Assembly: GCF_016793705.1 (NCBI RefSeq)
Contig: NZ_JAEULO010000021.1
Location: 124,001-188,000, forward strand
Reading direction: 5' to 3'
DNA from: Tabrizicola sp.
Lineage (GTDB): Bacteria; Pseudomonadota; Alphaproteobacteria; Rhodobacterales; Rhodobacteraceae
Length of the DNA: 64,000 bases
Positions 30,313 through 44,297 of this stretch are shown one piece after another. Every line of letters starts with the position of its first letter. Within the stretch, counting starts at the first letter, position 1. The translations under genes were made by a program, and so were the position numbers. The notes under the pieces are model-generated. The model saw only the letters and a list, made by a program, of their open reading frames with translations, did not search any database and was not told the origin of the DNA.

Positions 30313-31455
30313 TCAGAGCCCCGTCTGGTGGGCGCGGGCGGTGAAGAAGATGCCGCTTGGCGCTTCGGCAGGGATCTCGGCGACCTTTTCGCGGGTCTTG
30401 GTGTCGTAGACCAGGACCTTGTTGTCATCGCGCGAGCTGATCCAGACCTCGGCCCCGCGCGGTGCGAATTCCATGTGCAGCACCGCCTTGCCGGGAGTCA
30501 GCGTGGCGACGACCTCATGGCTGCGGCTGTCCACCACCTGCACGGTGTCATTCAGGGGCGTGGCGAAATTCACCCAGACGAAAGGGCTGGCGGGCTGGGC
30601 GATGATGAAGACCGGCTGGCCATGGACCGGGGTGGTCGCGGTGGTTTCCTGGCTGTCGCGGTCCACCCAGAGAATCTTGTGCCGCCCCACCGCTGGCAGG
30701 GCATACTGCCCCTCGGTGAAGGCCCAGCCTTGCAGGTGGGGCATCTTGTAGACCGGCATGTCCTCACCTTCCTTGCCGTAGTCGGTCAGGAATTTCACCG
30801 GCTGCGCCGCATCATCCCACAGGTCGAAGGCTGTGACGCCCTTTTCGCCGAAAAGCCCGACGAGATAGGTATGCGCGTCATCGGTCAGCACGGCGTCGAA
30901 GGGGTTCTTGCCCGCGTTCCCCAGCGAGGTGATGACCGGCGCCTTGCCCGAGAAATCGCCGAGGAACACCTCGCCCGTGTCCCAGACCGCCCAGGCGAAG
31001 CGGCGGCCGGGGACGTCGACCAAGCCGATGGTCTTGCCCGCGGCGGGAATGTCGGCAACCAGCTCCAGCGTATCCGCGTCGAACACCTTGACCCCGCCGG
31101 GTTCATAGTTCGACACGGCGACCAGCCTGCCGTCGTCGGAAATCGCCCCGCCGATGGAATTCCCCGCCTGCACTGTCCGGGCGACGACGGCGCGGGTCAG
31201 GATGTCGACCTTGGTCAACCCGCCGTCGCGCCCGAAGACATAGGCGAAGTGTTCGTCGGGCGAATAGGTCAGCGAGGCATGGCTGAGGTCGCCCAACCCC
31301 TCGATCCGGCCCACGGCGGCACGGTCCGAGCGGTCCACCAGCACCAGGCTGCCCGTCGCCCGTTCGATGACGAGGCCGAGGTCGCCGGTGGCGGTCAGCT
31401 CGTCCCCGGCCCAGAGCGGGGTGGCGAGGAAAGCGAGCAGGCAGAGGCGTTTCAT
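30313..31455 (-). CDS. nirF: Heme d1 biosynthesis protein NirF
   Basis: A 380-residue protein with a signal peptide (MKRLCLLAFLATPLWA) and a d1-type beta propeller resembling the C-terminal domain of NirS but without a cytochrome domain. It includes DMPVYKMPHLQGWAF, with a conserved histidine implicated in d1 intermediate binding. NirF is a dehydrogenase in a late, periplasmic step of d1 synthesis. The ATG at 31455 overlaps the nirC stop. Confidence 0.93.
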   Translation of the reverse strand: MKRLCLLAFLATPLWAGDELTATGDLGLVIERATGSLVLVDRSDRAAVGRIEGLGDLSHASLTYSPDEHFAYVFGRDGGLTKVDILTRAVVARTVQAGNSIGGAISDDGRLVAVSNYEPGGVKVFDADTLELVADIPAAGKTIGLVDVPGRRFAWAVWDTGEVFLGDFSGKAPVITSLGNAGKNPFDAVLTDDAHTYLVGLFGEKGVTAFDLWDDAAQPVKFLTDYGKEGEDMPVYKMPHLQGWAFTEGQYALPAVGRHKILWVDRDSQETTATTPVHGQPVFIIAQPASPFVWVNFATPLNDTVQVVDSRSHEVVATLTPGKAVLHMEFAPRGAEVWISSRDDNKVLVYDTKTREKVAEIPAEAPSGIFFTARAHQTGL

Positions 31456-31754
31456 GGGGTTTCCCCTTTCAGGTAATCGGCGATCCACAGCGCCTCGGCT
31501 TCGGTCAGAAGCGGGCGCCAGGGCGGCATGGCGGTGCCCTGAACGCCGTCCAGGATGATCAGCGCAAGGCCCTCGCGGTCGGCATGGGCCAGCGCCTCCT
31601 CGGTCAGGGGTCGTCCCAACCCGCCCTTGCGGGTCAGCCCGTGGCACGACCCGCAGTCCTGCAACACCATATGCTCCAGCTCTGTCGCGCGGCCGGGGGC
31701 GATGTCGGCGGCGGCGGGCAGGGCCAGCAGAAGAAGGGCTGCAAGGCTACGCAT
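31452..31754 (-). CDS. nirC: Cytochrome c NirC
   Basis: A 100-residue periplasmic monoheme c55x. The signal peptide is MRSLAALLLLALPAAA. The heme site is CGSCH, and the likely Met ligand lies in GTAMPPWRPLL. It donates electrons to NirS or takes part in d1 maturation. The start lies inside the last codons of nirE. Confidence 0.93.
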   Translation of the reverse strand: MRSLAALLLLALPAAADIAPGRATELEHMVLQDCGSCHGLTRKGGLGRPLTEEALAHADREGLALIILDGVQGTAMPPWRPLLTEAEALWIADYLKGETP

Positions 31755-32550
31755 AGGCCGCCATCCCCGCCCCCTCGCAGAGGGCGGCATCCAGTTCGGC
31801 GATCTCAGGATACATCCCGGCGACCCGACCGATGACGAAGAGGACAGGCGCTTCCGGCTGCGCCTTCGCGACATCGGTACCGATCTGGCCCAATGTCGAC
31901 AGAAGCCGCTCCTCGCGCGGGGTGGTGGCCGCAGAAACCGCCAGCACCGGCAGGGCGGGGACCATGCCATGCCGCATCAGCTGCAGCGCGATCTCGGCAA
32001 TGTTGCCCGCGCCCATGTAGACGACCAGCGTCGTCTCTTCCGAGGCAAGCGAGGCCCAGTCGAGATCCAGCACGGCATCCTTCGCCCGGTGGCCGGTGAC
32101 GTAGCGCACGCCCGTCGCCAGCCCGCGATGGGTCAGCGGTACCCCGGTCGAGGCGGCCGCCCCCTGCGCCGAGGTGATGCCGGGAACATAGCTCACTGCG
32201 ACACCGGCCAGACGGCAGGCTTCCGCCTCTTCCGAGCCGCGCCCGAAGATCAGGGGATCGCCGCCCTTCAGGCGCGCGACCACCAGCCCCTCGCGGGCGA
32301 GGTCGACCAGGAGCGCATTGATCGCCTCTTGCGGGACCTTGTGGAATTTCGGCAGCTTGCCGACGTCGATCCGGCGCACGCCCGCGGGCACCAGCGCCAT
32401 GATCTCGGGCGAGACCAGGCGGTCATGCACGACCACATCGGCGGACTGGATCAGCCGCAGGGCCTTCAGCGTCAGCAATTCAGGATCACCGGGGCCTGCA
32501 CCGACAAGGTGGACCGAACCCGGAAGGAACGCGCGGCGGTGGTCTTTCAT
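31747..32550 (-). CDS. nirE: Uroporphyrinogen-III C-methyltransferase NirE
   Basis: A 267-residue SUMT that makes precorrin-2 for the d1 pathway. It has the family motifs VHLVGAGPGDPELLTLKALR, VVHDRLVSPE, RLKGGDPLIFGRGSEE, VPGITSA and GVPLTHR, and TLVVYMGAGN. The ATG at 32550 follows the nirS stop by about 110 bases, in which no other gene fits. Confidence 0.94.
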   Translation of the reverse strand: MKDHRRAFLPGSVHLVGAGPGDPELLTLKALRLIQSADVVVHDRLVSPEIMALVPAGVRRIDVGKLPKFHKVPQEAINALLVDLAREGLVVARLKGGDPLIFGRGSEEAEACRLAGVAVSYVPGITSAQGAAASTGVPLTHRGLATGVRYVTGHRAKDAVLDLDWASLASEETTLVVYMGAGNIAEIALQLMRHGMVPALPVLAVSAATTPREERLLSTLGQIGTDVAKAQPEAPVLFVIGRVAGMYPEIAELDAALCEGAGMAAYA

Positions 32551-32659
32551 GGCTCTCGGGTCCCGATGGCTTAGGTGAAAAGGGCGGGGGTGAAGGGAAT
32601 ACACACCCCCGCCAGGCTGCATCCGCGGCAAAGAGGGGCCGCGGATGCAAGGGAACGCC

Positions 32660-36572
<3,913 letters not shown>

Positions 36573-36576
<4 letters not shown>

Positions 36577-37778
36577 CCCCGCTCAAACGTCTGTTCGGCG
36601 ACGGTTTCCGCGTGTTCTTCCTGGCGGCGGGCCTCTTTGCGCTGTTCTCGATGGGGGTCTGGGAGGGCTACCAGATCGTCCAGGCGCTCGGCATCACCCT
36701 CGACCTGCCCACCGCAGCGCCCCCGCACCTCTGGCACGCGCATGAGATGATCTTCGGCTATGGCTCCGCCGCGCTTGGCGGCTTCCTGCTCACCGCGGTC
36801 CCGAACTGGACCGGCGCCAAATCCGCCCCCCACCGCTTCATCGCTGTGGCCGCAGGCCTCTGGCTGGCGGGTCGGCTGACAATCTGGACCTCCGGCGCCC
36901 TGCCGCCCGCGCTGGTCGCCGTGCTGGACCTCGCCTTTGTCCCCGTGCTGGCCTCGAACCTCCTGACCCAGCTCATCAAGCGCCCGAAACCGCAACAGAT
37001 GATCATCCTGGCGATCCTCACCGCCTTCTGGGTCGCCAACCTGATGGTCCACCTGGAATGGACCGGCCTCACCACAGACACCGCCTGGGCGGGCCTCCGC
37101 GCGGGGCTGCTCACGCTCGGCGCGCTGATCATGGTGCTCGGCGGTCGCGTCACGCCGGGCTTCACCAGGAACGCCATGGTCCAGTCCGGGCGCGAGCACG
37201 GCCTGCCGGTGAACCCGATGCCCCTTGCCGGCATCGCGATCGCCGCCGCGCTGACCCAGCCCCTCGGCTACCTTGTCGGCGCGCCGGAACCCTTGCTCGC
37301 TCCCTTTGCCCTGATCGCCGGGACAGCAGGCCTGATCCGCGTCGCGCTCTGGCGCGGGCTCTGGACAAGGGACAAGCCGATTCTCTGGACCCTGCACCTC
37401 TCCTCTGCGCTGAACGCCCTCGGCTTCTTCACCCTCGGCCTCGCAGACCTCGGCCTCGCCTCCGACATCGCCGCCTTGCACCTGCTCGGCATTGGCGGGG
37501 TCGGCGGCATGACGCTTGCCATCATGTCCCGCGCCACGCTTGGCCATACCGGACGCGCGCTGGTCGCCCCCCGCCCGGTCGCCCTGGCCTATGCGCTCAT
37601 CCCCCTCGCCGCGCTGACCCGCTGCCTCGGAGCCGAGATGCCCTTTCTCGCCGCCCCCGCAGTGCTCACCGCCGGGGCGCTTTGGCTTGTGGCGTTCGGG
37701 CTGTTCACCGTCGCACTCTGGCCGGTCTTCTGGGGTCCACGCGCGAGCCGCAGCCCTGCCGGGACCGCCCCGTCATGA
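36573..37778 (+). CDS. nnrS: NnrS family heme-copper membrane protein
   Basis: A 401-residue protein with about 12 membrane helices, conserved LWHAHEMIFGYGSAALGGFLLTA near residue 50, GGRVTPGFTRNA and a late HLLGIGGVGGMTLAIMSRATLGHTGR. NnrS proteins protect against nitrosative stress and are usually controlled by NO-sensing regulators. The ATG at 36573 overlaps the nirI stop, and its own stop overlaps nirX. Confidence 0.93.
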
Positions 37779-38638
37779 ATCGCCGTCGCTTCCTGACCCT
37801 CACCGCCGCTGCGCTGGCGCCGCTGCCCGGCCATGCCGCAACTTTGACCAGCTGGGAAGGCACCGGCCTCGGCACGTCGCTCACTCTCCACCTCGTCGGG
37901 GCCGATGCGCACCGCGCCCGCAAGTGCTTCACACGCGTCGAGGCCGAGATCGCCCGGATCGAGACCTTGGCTTCGCTTTACCGCGACTCGGCCCTGACCC
38001 GGCTGAACCGCGACGGCCATCTCGCCTGGCCATCGCCCGACCTCCTTGACCTCCTTACCCTTGCCGGTCAGGTCCACCAAGCGACCGGTGGGGCGTTCGA
38101 CCCGACCGTCCAGCCCCTGTGGCTGGCGCTTTCGCAAGGCACTGACACCGAAGCTGCCCGCGACCTGATCGGCTGGGACCGTGTCCGCCTGTCGCCCGAG
38201 GACATCCGCCTCGCTCCCGGCCAGGCCCTGACGCTGAACGGCATCGCGCAGGGCTGGGCCGCCGACCGCATCGCCGCTCTCCTTCGTGCACAGGGCTTCA
38301 CCGAGGCGCTGGTCGACATGGGTGAGATCGCCGCGCTGGGGCAGCCCCAAGGCGGTTGGTCTGCCATGATCGCTGGTCCGGACGGGGCGCCGCTGGCCGA
38401 GACGCGCCTCGCCAACCGTGCGCTGGCCACCTCATCGCCACGCGGGACGCTGGTGAACGGCCAGCCGCATATCCTCGGCCCGCAGGGCCAGCCGCCCGTC
38501 TGGCAAACCGCCAGCGTCAGCGCGCCCTCGGCCGCGCTGGCCGATGCGCTCTCGACCGCCTTCTGCCTGATGGACCGCGAGGCAATCGACAAGGCACTGG
38601 CGCAGTTTGCCGACGCCCGCATCGAAGCCTTGGCTTGA
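37775..38638 (+). CDS. nirX: NirX, ApbE-family FMN transferase
   Basis: A 287-residue ApbE-like protein with a Tat signal (MNRRRFLTLTAAALAPLPGHA). Motifs include LNRDG, TGGAFDPTVQPL, LTLNGIAQGWAADRI, TSSPRGT and SAPSAALADALSTAF, which form the flavin and Mg sites of ApbE. It probably attaches FMN covalently to NirI in the periplasm. The ATG overlaps the nnrS stop. Confidence 0.92.
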   Translation: MNRRRFLTLTAAALAPLPGHAATLTSWEGTGLGTSLTLHLVGADAHRARKCFTRVEAEIARIETLASLYRDSALTRLNRDGHLAWPSPDLLDLLTLAGQVHQATGGAFDPTVQPLWLALSQGTDTEAARDLIGWDRVRLSPEDIRLAPGQALTLNGIAQGWAADRIAALLRAQGFTEALVDMGEIAALGQPQGGWSAMIAGPDGAPLAETRLANRALATSSPRGTLVNGQPHILGPQGQPPVWQTASVSAPSAALADALSTAFCLMDREAIDKALAQFADARIEALA

Positions 38639-38696
38639 CCTCGCCCCGCCCCCCGACCCTGCCGGATTGTCGCACCGGACATATCCCTGCCGCCGG

Positions 38697-38710
38697 TTGA
38701 CTTTTGTTAA
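38697..38710. promoter_or_regulatory. NNR/DNR box upstream of norC
   Basis: TTGACTTTTGTTAA differs by one base from the nirS/nirI site and is followed by AAGGC as there. It lies 64 bases upstream of the norC ATG, in the expected place for an activator of the nor operon. Confidence 0.75.
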
Positions 38711-38774
38711 GGCCCTTTCCGGCCCGAAAGCTCACACCCGCGTTACCTGAAACGCTCCCGGGAAGGATTCCGCC

Positions 38775-39230
38775 ATGCGCGAAGTCATGACCAAGAGCAT
38801 GGCCCGAAACATCTTCTACGGCGGGTCCCTGTTCTTCATCCTGATATTCGTGGGCCTCACGGTCCAATCACACCACTACATCACCACGACCTCGACCGAA
38901 AAAGCCACGCTCACCGAAAGCGTCGCGGCGGGCAAGCTGCTGTGGGAAAAGCACGCCTGCATCAACTGCCACACGATCCTTGGCGAAGGCGCCTATTTCG
39001 CGCCGGAACTTGCCAATGTGATGACCCGCTGGGGCGTGGAGCCCGGCGATCACCAGGCCGCCTTCGACGCGCTGAAAGGCTGGATGGACGCGATGCCCTC
39101 GGGCGTCGAGGGCCGCCGCCAGATGCCGAACTTCGGCCTGACCGATGCCGAATACCAGAACCTCGCCGACTTCCTGCTCTGGGTGAACACCATCCGGGCG
39201 CAGGACTGGCCGCCGAATGACGCGGGCTGA
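38775..39230 (+). CDS. norC: Nitric oxide reductase cytochrome c subunit NorC
   Basis: A 151-residue membrane-anchored cytochrome c: one N-terminal helix (about 14-32), heme site CINCH (C62, C65, H66), followed by GEGAYFAPELANV and the Met-ligand region GRRQMPNFGL. It feeds electrons to NorB. The ATG at 38775 has GGAAGGA eight bases upstream; a second in-frame ATG at 38787 is less well placed. Confidence 0.96.
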   Translation: MREVMTKSMARNIFYGGSLFFILIFVGLTVQSHHYITTTSTEKATLTESVAAGKLLWEKHACINCHTILGEGAYFAPELANVMTRWGVEPGDHQAAFDALKGWMDAMPSGVEGRRQMPNFGLTDAEYQNLADFLLWVNTIRAQDWPPNDAG

Positions 39231-39242
39231 GGAGACGCCATC

Positions 39243-40640
39243 ATGAAATATCAGACACAGAAGATCGCGCTGGCCTACTTCGCCGTCGCGCTTGCCCTTT
39301 TCGCCGTGCAGGTGACGATGGGCCTCGTCCTGGGCTGGATCTACGTGGATCCGAATTTCCTCTCCGGCCTTATCCCCTTCAACGTCGGGCGGATGCTGCA
39401 CACCAACAGCCTCATCGTCTGGCTGCTTCTGGGCTTCTTCGGGGCGGCCTACTACCTGATCCCCGAGGAAAGCGAGCGCGAGATCCACTCGCCGATGCTG
39501 GCCTGGCTGCAACTGGCGATCTTCGTCCTCGGCACCGCCGGGGTCGTCGTGACCTATCTCTTCAACCTCTTCGACGGCAACTGGCTGCTTGGCAACGAGG
39601 GGCGCGAGTTCATCGAACAGCCGCGCTGGGTCAAGATGGGCATCGTCGTCGCTGCGCTGATCTTCCTCTACAACGTCTCGATGACGGTGCTGGCGGGCAA
39701 GAAGACCGCGATCACCAACATCCTCCTCCTCGGCCTCTGGGTACTGGCGCTCTTGTTCCTGTTCGCCTTCGTGAACCCCGACAACCTCGCGCTCGACAAG
39801 ATGTACTGGTGGTACATCGTCCACCTCTGGGTCGAAGGCACCTGGGAACTGGTGATGGCCTCGATCCTCGCCTTCCTGATGCTGAAGCTGACGGGCGTCG
39901 ACCGCGAGGTGGTGGAGAAATGGCTCTACGTCATCGCCGCCCTTGCGCTCTTCTCCGGCATCCTCGGCACCGGCCACCACTACTACTGGATCGGCACGCC
40001 CGGCTACTGGCAATGGATCGGCTCGATCTTCTCCAGCCTCGAAGTCGTCCCGTTCTTCGCGATGATGAGCTTCGCCTTCGTCATGGTCTGGAAGGGCCGC
40101 CGCGACCACCCGAACAAGGCCGCCCTCCTGTGGTCCCTGGGCTGCGCCACGCTGGCCTTCTTCGGCGCGGGGGTCTGGGGGTTCCTGCACACGCTGCACG
40201 GGGTGAACTACTACAGCCACGGCACGCAGATCACCGCCGCGCACGGGCACCTGGCCTTCTACGGCGCCTATGTCTGCCTCAACCTGGCGATCATCAGCTA
40301 TGCCATGCCGCACCTGCGGGGCCGCGATCCCTACAACCAGGTCCTCAACATGGCCTCCTTCTGGCTGATGTCCTCGGGCGTGGTCTTCATGACCGTGGTC
40401 CTGACCTTTGCCGGCGCGCTCCAGACCCACCTGCAACGGGTGAACGGTGAGGCCTACATGGACGTGCAGGACCAGCTCTGGATCTTCTACGCCATGCGCT
40501 TCGGCGCCGGTGCGGCGGTGGTCCTGGGTGCGGTGCTGTTCATCTACGCCGTCGCCTTCCCGCGGCGCGAGATCGTGACCCCCGGCCCGCTGGAACAGGA
40601 CCGGTTGCAGCATGACGCCGACCATATCGCGGCGGAGTGA
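39243..40640 (+). CDS. norB: Nitric oxide reductase large subunit NorB
   Basis: A 465-residue, 12-helix member of the heme-copper oxidase superfamily that reduces NO to N2O. Visible sites: GRMLHTNSLIVWLL (low-spin heme His), YIVHLWVEGTWEL (with the glutamate typical of NorB), GTGHHYYWIG (FeB His pair), and HGHLAFYGAYVCLNLA near the end. No Cys-His of NorZ-type quinol fusion. The stop overlaps norQ (TGATG). Confidence 0.97.
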   Translation: MKYQTQKIALAYFAVALALFAVQVTMGLVLGWIYVDPNFLSGLIPFNVGRMLHTNSLIVWLLLGFFGAAYYLIPEESEREIHSPMLAWLQLAIFVLGTAGVVVTYLFNLFDGNWLLGNEGREFIEQPRWVKMGIVVAALIFLYNVSMTVLAGKKTAITNILLLGLWVLALLFLFAFVNPDNLALDKMYWWYIVHLWVEGTWELVMASILAFLMLKLTGVDREVVEKWLYVIAALALFSGILGTGHHYYWIGTPGYWQWIGSIFSSLEVVPFFAMMSFAFVMVWKGRRDHPNKAALLWSLGCATLAFFGAGVWGFLHTLHGVNYYSHGTQITAAHGHLAFYGAYVCLNLAIISYAMPHLRGRDPYNQVLNMASFWLMSSGVVFMTVVLTFAGALQTHLQRVNGEAYMDVQDQLWIFYAMRFGAGAAVVLGAVLFIYAVAFPRREIVTPGPLEQDRLQHDADHIAAE

Positions 40641-41452
40641 TGGACATGGACGGTTCCCATATCGACACGAGGGGGGCGCAAGCCCCCTTCTACCTGCCGC
40701 AAGGCGACGAGGTTTCGGTCTTCCAGGCCGCCGCCGCCCACCGCCTGCCGGTGCTGCTGAAAGGCCCCACCGGCTGCGGCAAGACCCGTTTCGTGACCCA
40801 TATGGCCGCCAAGCTCGGCCGCCCGCTGCACACCGTCGCCTGCCATGACGACCTGAGCGCCGCCGACCTCATCGGCCGCTGGCTGCTGAAGGGTGGCGAG
40901 ACGATCTGGGTCGACGGCCCCCTCACCCGCGCCGTGCGCGAAGGCGCGATCTGCTACCTCGACGAGGTGGTGGAAGCCCGCAAGGACGTCACCGTCGTCC
41001 TCCACCCCCTGACCGACGACCGCCGCATCCTGCCGATCGACCGCACGGGCGAGGAGCTTGAGGCCCACCCGGATTTCCTGCTGGTCGCCTCCTACAACCC
41101 CGGCTACCAGAACATCCTGAAAACCCTGAAACCCTCCACCCGGCAACGCTTCGTGGCGCTGGAGTTCGGCTTCCCGAAGCCGGAACACGAAATCCCCGTC
41201 GTCGCCCGCGAAAGCGGCCTGCCGGAAGCCCAGGTGCAACCCCTCGTCCGCCTCGCGAACAAGCTTCGCGCGATGAAGGGCCAGGATCTTGAGGAAGGCG
41301 TCTCCACCCGCCTCGTCGTCTATTGCGCCAGCCTTATCCACGGCGGCATGCCCGTCGACCGCGCCATCCGGGCGGCGATGATCGAGCCCCTCACCGACGA
41401 CCCGGATGTGAAGGCCGGGCTCCGCGATCTCGTGACTGCCGTTTTCGGGTGA
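40640..41452 (+). CDS. norQ: NorQ, MoxR-type AAA+ ATPase
   Basis: A 270-residue AAA+ protein: Walker A GPTGCGKT (42-49), Walker B AICYLDEVVEA, sensor 1 ASYNPGYQ. With NorD it inserts non-heme iron into NorB. The ATG at 40640 overlaps the norB stop; norD follows after 8 bases. Confidence 0.95.
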   Translation: MDMDGSHIDTRGAQAPFYLPQGDEVSVFQAAAAHRLPVLLKGPTGCGKTRFVTHMAAKLGRPLHTVACHDDLSAADLIGRWLLKGGETIWVDGPLTRAVREGAICYLDEVVEARKDVTVVLHPLTDDRRILPIDRTGEELEAHPDFLLVASYNPGYQNILKTLKPSTRQRFVALEFGFPKPEHEIPVVARESGLPEAQVQPLVRLANKLRAMKGQDLEEGVSTRLVVYCASLIHGGMPVDRAIRAAMIEPLTDDPDVKAGLRDLVTAVFG

Positions 41453-41460
41453 GGCCGGCA

Positions 41461-43380
41461 ATGTCACGGATCGACTTCGAGCCATGGGAACCCGAGGAAT
41501 CCGTCGGGAAACTGTGGCACGCCTTTGCCAGCCGTCTGGATGGAGACCCCATCCACGATGGAGCCCGTGTGTCGCTTTCCGAAGTGGCCGGACGGCTGGC
41601 AGTCCTTTTCCGCGGCCTGGGTGGCGACCCGGCGGTGGAGATCAAGCCGGTGGCCGAGGAAATCTCGCACCACCGGCTTTCCCTGCTTCGTCGCCTGGGC
41701 ACCTGGGCGGAAACCACGCCGCGCGCCAGCTTCGATGGCGCGACCCTGCGCCTGCCGGAAAGCCTCGCCGCCTTCCCCGACCCCCGCGCCAATGCCGCGC
41801 TCTACCTCTGGCTCGCCGCCGCTGCCGTGGCGCTGAAGGACCAGACCCCGACCGGCGCGCAAGACCCGCTGCAGGCCGACCTCGCCGCCATCGCGTTGGC
41901 GCGGGCGATGACCGAAGCCGCGCTGCGCCTCGCCCCCGGCTACCGCAAGCTTCATGCCGACCTCGCCGAGGCGACCCTCCTCTTCCGCCGCAGCCGCAAC
42001 TTGCCGCCCGTCGAAGCCGCCGTCGAGGCGCGCATCCGGGCCGCCCTCGGGCAGAAGACCGACCTGCCGCCGCTTCCGGCGAAAGCCCCGCGCGGCTATC
42101 GCCCCTTCCGCCCGGTCGCGCTCTGGCCCGACCTGCGCGCCCTTGCCCGTAGCGAACATACCGCCGTCGAGGCCCGCGCCACCGAAGGCCCGCCCGAGGA
42201 ATCGGAGGAAAAGACCGCAAGGAGGGCCCGCCGCCGCAAGGCCGACCAGGCCGACCGCAGCGACAGTTTCATCCTGCACAAGTTCGAGGCCATCCTGTCG
42301 ATGACCGAATTCCTCAACCTCAACCGCCGGGTCGAGGATGACGACGAGGACACCGCGAAGAAGGCCGCCGACGACCAGGAGGAGATCGGCCTCGCCCAGG
42401 TCTCCAAGGCTCCGGCCACCCGGCTGAAACTGCACCTCGACCTCGCCCCCGAGGACGTGGACCGCGAACAGGTCTCGGGGCATTTCACCTATCCCGAATG
42501 GGATGTCCGCACTGCCAGCTACCTCCCCTCCCACGCCCGGGTGCTTCATTCCCGGGCGGAAGCCAGCGATGCGACACCCTCGTTTCGGGCCGACCCGCGC
42601 GCCAGCGCTCGCATCCGCGCCGTCCGCCGCCAGTTCGAGGCCTTGCGTCCCAGCCTCGTCTCGATGCCCGGCTTCCCGGACGGCGATGTGCTCGACACCG
42701 AACGGGCGGTGCGCGCGCGGGTCGATTTCCTTGCCAACGGCGAAGGCACCGACCGGGTCTGGCGCCAGACCCGGCCGGAGCGCCGCGACCTCGGCGTGTC
42801 GATCCTGCTGGATGTCTCTCGCTCCACCGAAAGCGCCATTCCCGGCCACGGCCATGACGGGCGTTCGGTGATCGACATCGAACGCGAGGCGCTGGCGGCG
42901 CTGGCCTGGGGTCTTGACGCTTGCGGCGACAGCTTCGCGATCCACGCTTTTTCTTCGCTCAAGCGGCAGAGGGTCTTCGTACAGGAGGTGAAGGGTTTCG
43001 CCGAACCAATGGCCGAAGCGGTTGAACACCGGATCAGCGCCCTGAAGCCCGGCCACTACACCCGCCTCGGCGCGGCCATCCGCCATATGTCGGCGCTCTT
43101 GGCGAAAGAGGCCCGCAAGCGGCGGCTCCTGCTGGTGATCACAGACGGCAAGCCGAATGACCTTGACCATTACGAAGGCCGCCACGGGATCGAGGACAGC
43201 CGGATGGCGATCCTGGAAGCCCGCCGCGCCGGACATTCCGTCTTCGGCATCACCGTCGACCGCGACGGCAAGTCCTGGTTCCCCCGCCTCTTCGGCCAGG
43301 GCGCCTTTTCTCTGATCCCGAACCCCGAGAAACTGACCCAGGCCCTGCCGCAGATCTACCGACAGCTCGTGACCGGATGA
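41461..43380 (+). CDS. norD: NorD, von Willebrand factor A protein
   Basis: A 639-residue partner of NorQ. A long helical N-terminal part (to about 400) has a charged stretch rich in E, D and R (about 235-310). A C-terminal VWA domain follows with the MIDAS motif DVSRSTES and a later ITDGKPND. NorQD-type pairs activate metalloenzymes; here the target is NorBC. Starts at ATG 41461; the stop overlaps norE. Confidence 0.95.
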   Translation: MSRIDFEPWEPEESVGKLWHAFASRLDGDPIHDGARVSLSEVAGRLAVLFRGLGGDPAVEIKPVAEEISHHRLSLLRRLGTWAETTPRASFDGATLRLPESLAAFPDPRANAALYLWLAAAAVALKDQTPTGAQDPLQADLAAIALARAMTEAALRLAPGYRKLHADLAEATLLFRRSRNLPPVEAAVEARIRAALGQKTDLPPLPAKAPRGYRPFRPVALWPDLRALARSEHTAVEARATEGPPEESEEKTARRARRRKADQADRSDSFILHKFEAILSMTEFLNLNRRVEDDDEDTAKKAADDQEEIGLAQVSKAPATRLKLHLDLAPEDVDREQVSGHFTYPEWDVRTASYLPSHARVLHSRAEASDATPSFRADPRASARIRAVRRQFEALRPSLVSMPGFPDGDVLDTERAVRARVDFLANGEGTDRVWRQTRPERRDLGVSILLDVSRSTESAIPGHGHDGRSVIDIEREALAALAWGLDACGDSFAIHAFSSLKRQRVFVQEVKGFAEPMAEAVEHRISALKPGHYTRLGAAIRHMSALLAKEARKRRLLLVITDGKPNDLDHYEGRHGIEDSRMAILEARRAGHSVFGITVDRDGKSWFPRLFGQGAFSLIPNPEKLTQALPQIYRQLVTG

Positions 43381-43994
43381 ACGCTGCACCAGACGCTCTT
43401 CGTTCCCTTCGGTCCTCATCGCTTTCCACCCGCGACGAGGAGACGCAGTCGAACGAGGAGCCACCCCCCGGCGGCCTTCCCGGCGAGCTTCTGATGTGGG
43501 TCCTGATCCTGTCGGAAATCGCCGTCTTCGGGGCGGGGCTTCTTGCGTTCCTCGCCGTCCGCCTGTCAGACCCTGCGGGCTTCGCCGAGGCGCAGTCGCA
43601 TCTGCACCGCACCGGCGCCGCCGCGAACACGCTGGTCCTCGTCACCTCCGGCTGGCTGGCCGCGCTTGCCACCCGCGCCGCCGAGGCCGGACAGCTCCGC
43701 CGTGTTCGCCTGCTCCTTGTCCCCGTGATCCTGCTGGGCGCGGTGTTTCTGGTCCTGAAAGGCATGGAATATGCCGATCTTTTCGCGCAGGGCATCGGCA
43801 CCGAAACCCATGCCTTCTACACCTTCAGCTACCTCCTGACCGGCTTCCACGCCGCCCATGTCCTTGCCGGCATGATCCTCCTGGCGCTGGTCGGCTGGCT
43901 TGGCACCCCGAAGGCGGTCGAGACCGGGGCGGCCTTCTGGCACATGGTCGACCTGATCTGGGTGCTCCTGTTCCCGGTGGTCTACCTCCTATGA
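43377..43994 (+). CDS. norE: NorE, cytochrome oxidase subunit III-like
   Basis: A 205-residue protein. A polar N-terminus (1-32) is followed by five hydrophobic segments, with SEIAVFGAGLLAFL, LVLVTSGWLAAL, KGMEYADLF, TGFHAAHVLAG and AFWHMVDLIWVLLFPVVYLL typical of the COX3 fold. It supports full NO reductase activity but is not catalytic. Overlaps norD and norF by 4 bases. Confidence 0.93.
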   Translation: MNAAPDALRSLRSSSLSTRDEETQSNEEPPPGGLPGELLMWVLILSEIAVFGAGLLAFLAVRLSDPAGFAEAQSHLHRTGAAANTLVLVTSGWLAALATRAAEAGQLRRVRLLLVPVILLGAVFLVLKGMEYADLFAQGIGTETHAFYTFSYLLTGFHAAHVLAGMILLALVGWLGTPKAVETGAAFWHMVDLIWVLLFPVVYLL

Positions 43995-44236
43995 CCCGCG
44001 CGACCAAAGCCTGGGCCCTGCTCCTTGCCCTCTCCGCCGCCTCGACCGCGCTCGCGGCCTCGGGGCTTGCCGGTGCGGCGCGGGTGATGCCGGTGCTGGT
44101 GCTCTCCGGTCTCAAGGCGCATGTGATCCTGCGCGACTATCTGGGCCTCTGGGTCGCGCCCGGCTGGCTGCGCGGCTTTGACTTCGGTCTGGCGCTGCTG
44201 ATCCTGGCCTTTGGCGGCCTCGCACTGGCGGCGTGA
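43991..44236 (+). CDS. norF: NorF, small membrane protein of NO reductase
   Basis: An 81-residue protein with two or three hydrophobic segments (about 8-24, 31-46 and 63-80) and the LSGLKAHVILRDYLGL motif related to COX4/NorF proteins. Last gene of the norCBQDEF operon, overlapping norE by 4 bases. Confidence 0.88.
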   Translation: MTRATKAWALLLALSAASTALAASGLAGAARVMPVLVLSGLKAHVILRDYLGLWVAPGWLRGFDFGLALLILAFGGLALAA

Positions 44237-44297
44237 GAGGTTAAGGTCGGGTAAACGCCCGCAACCAAGATATTGAAACAAAATGAAATAGCGGATT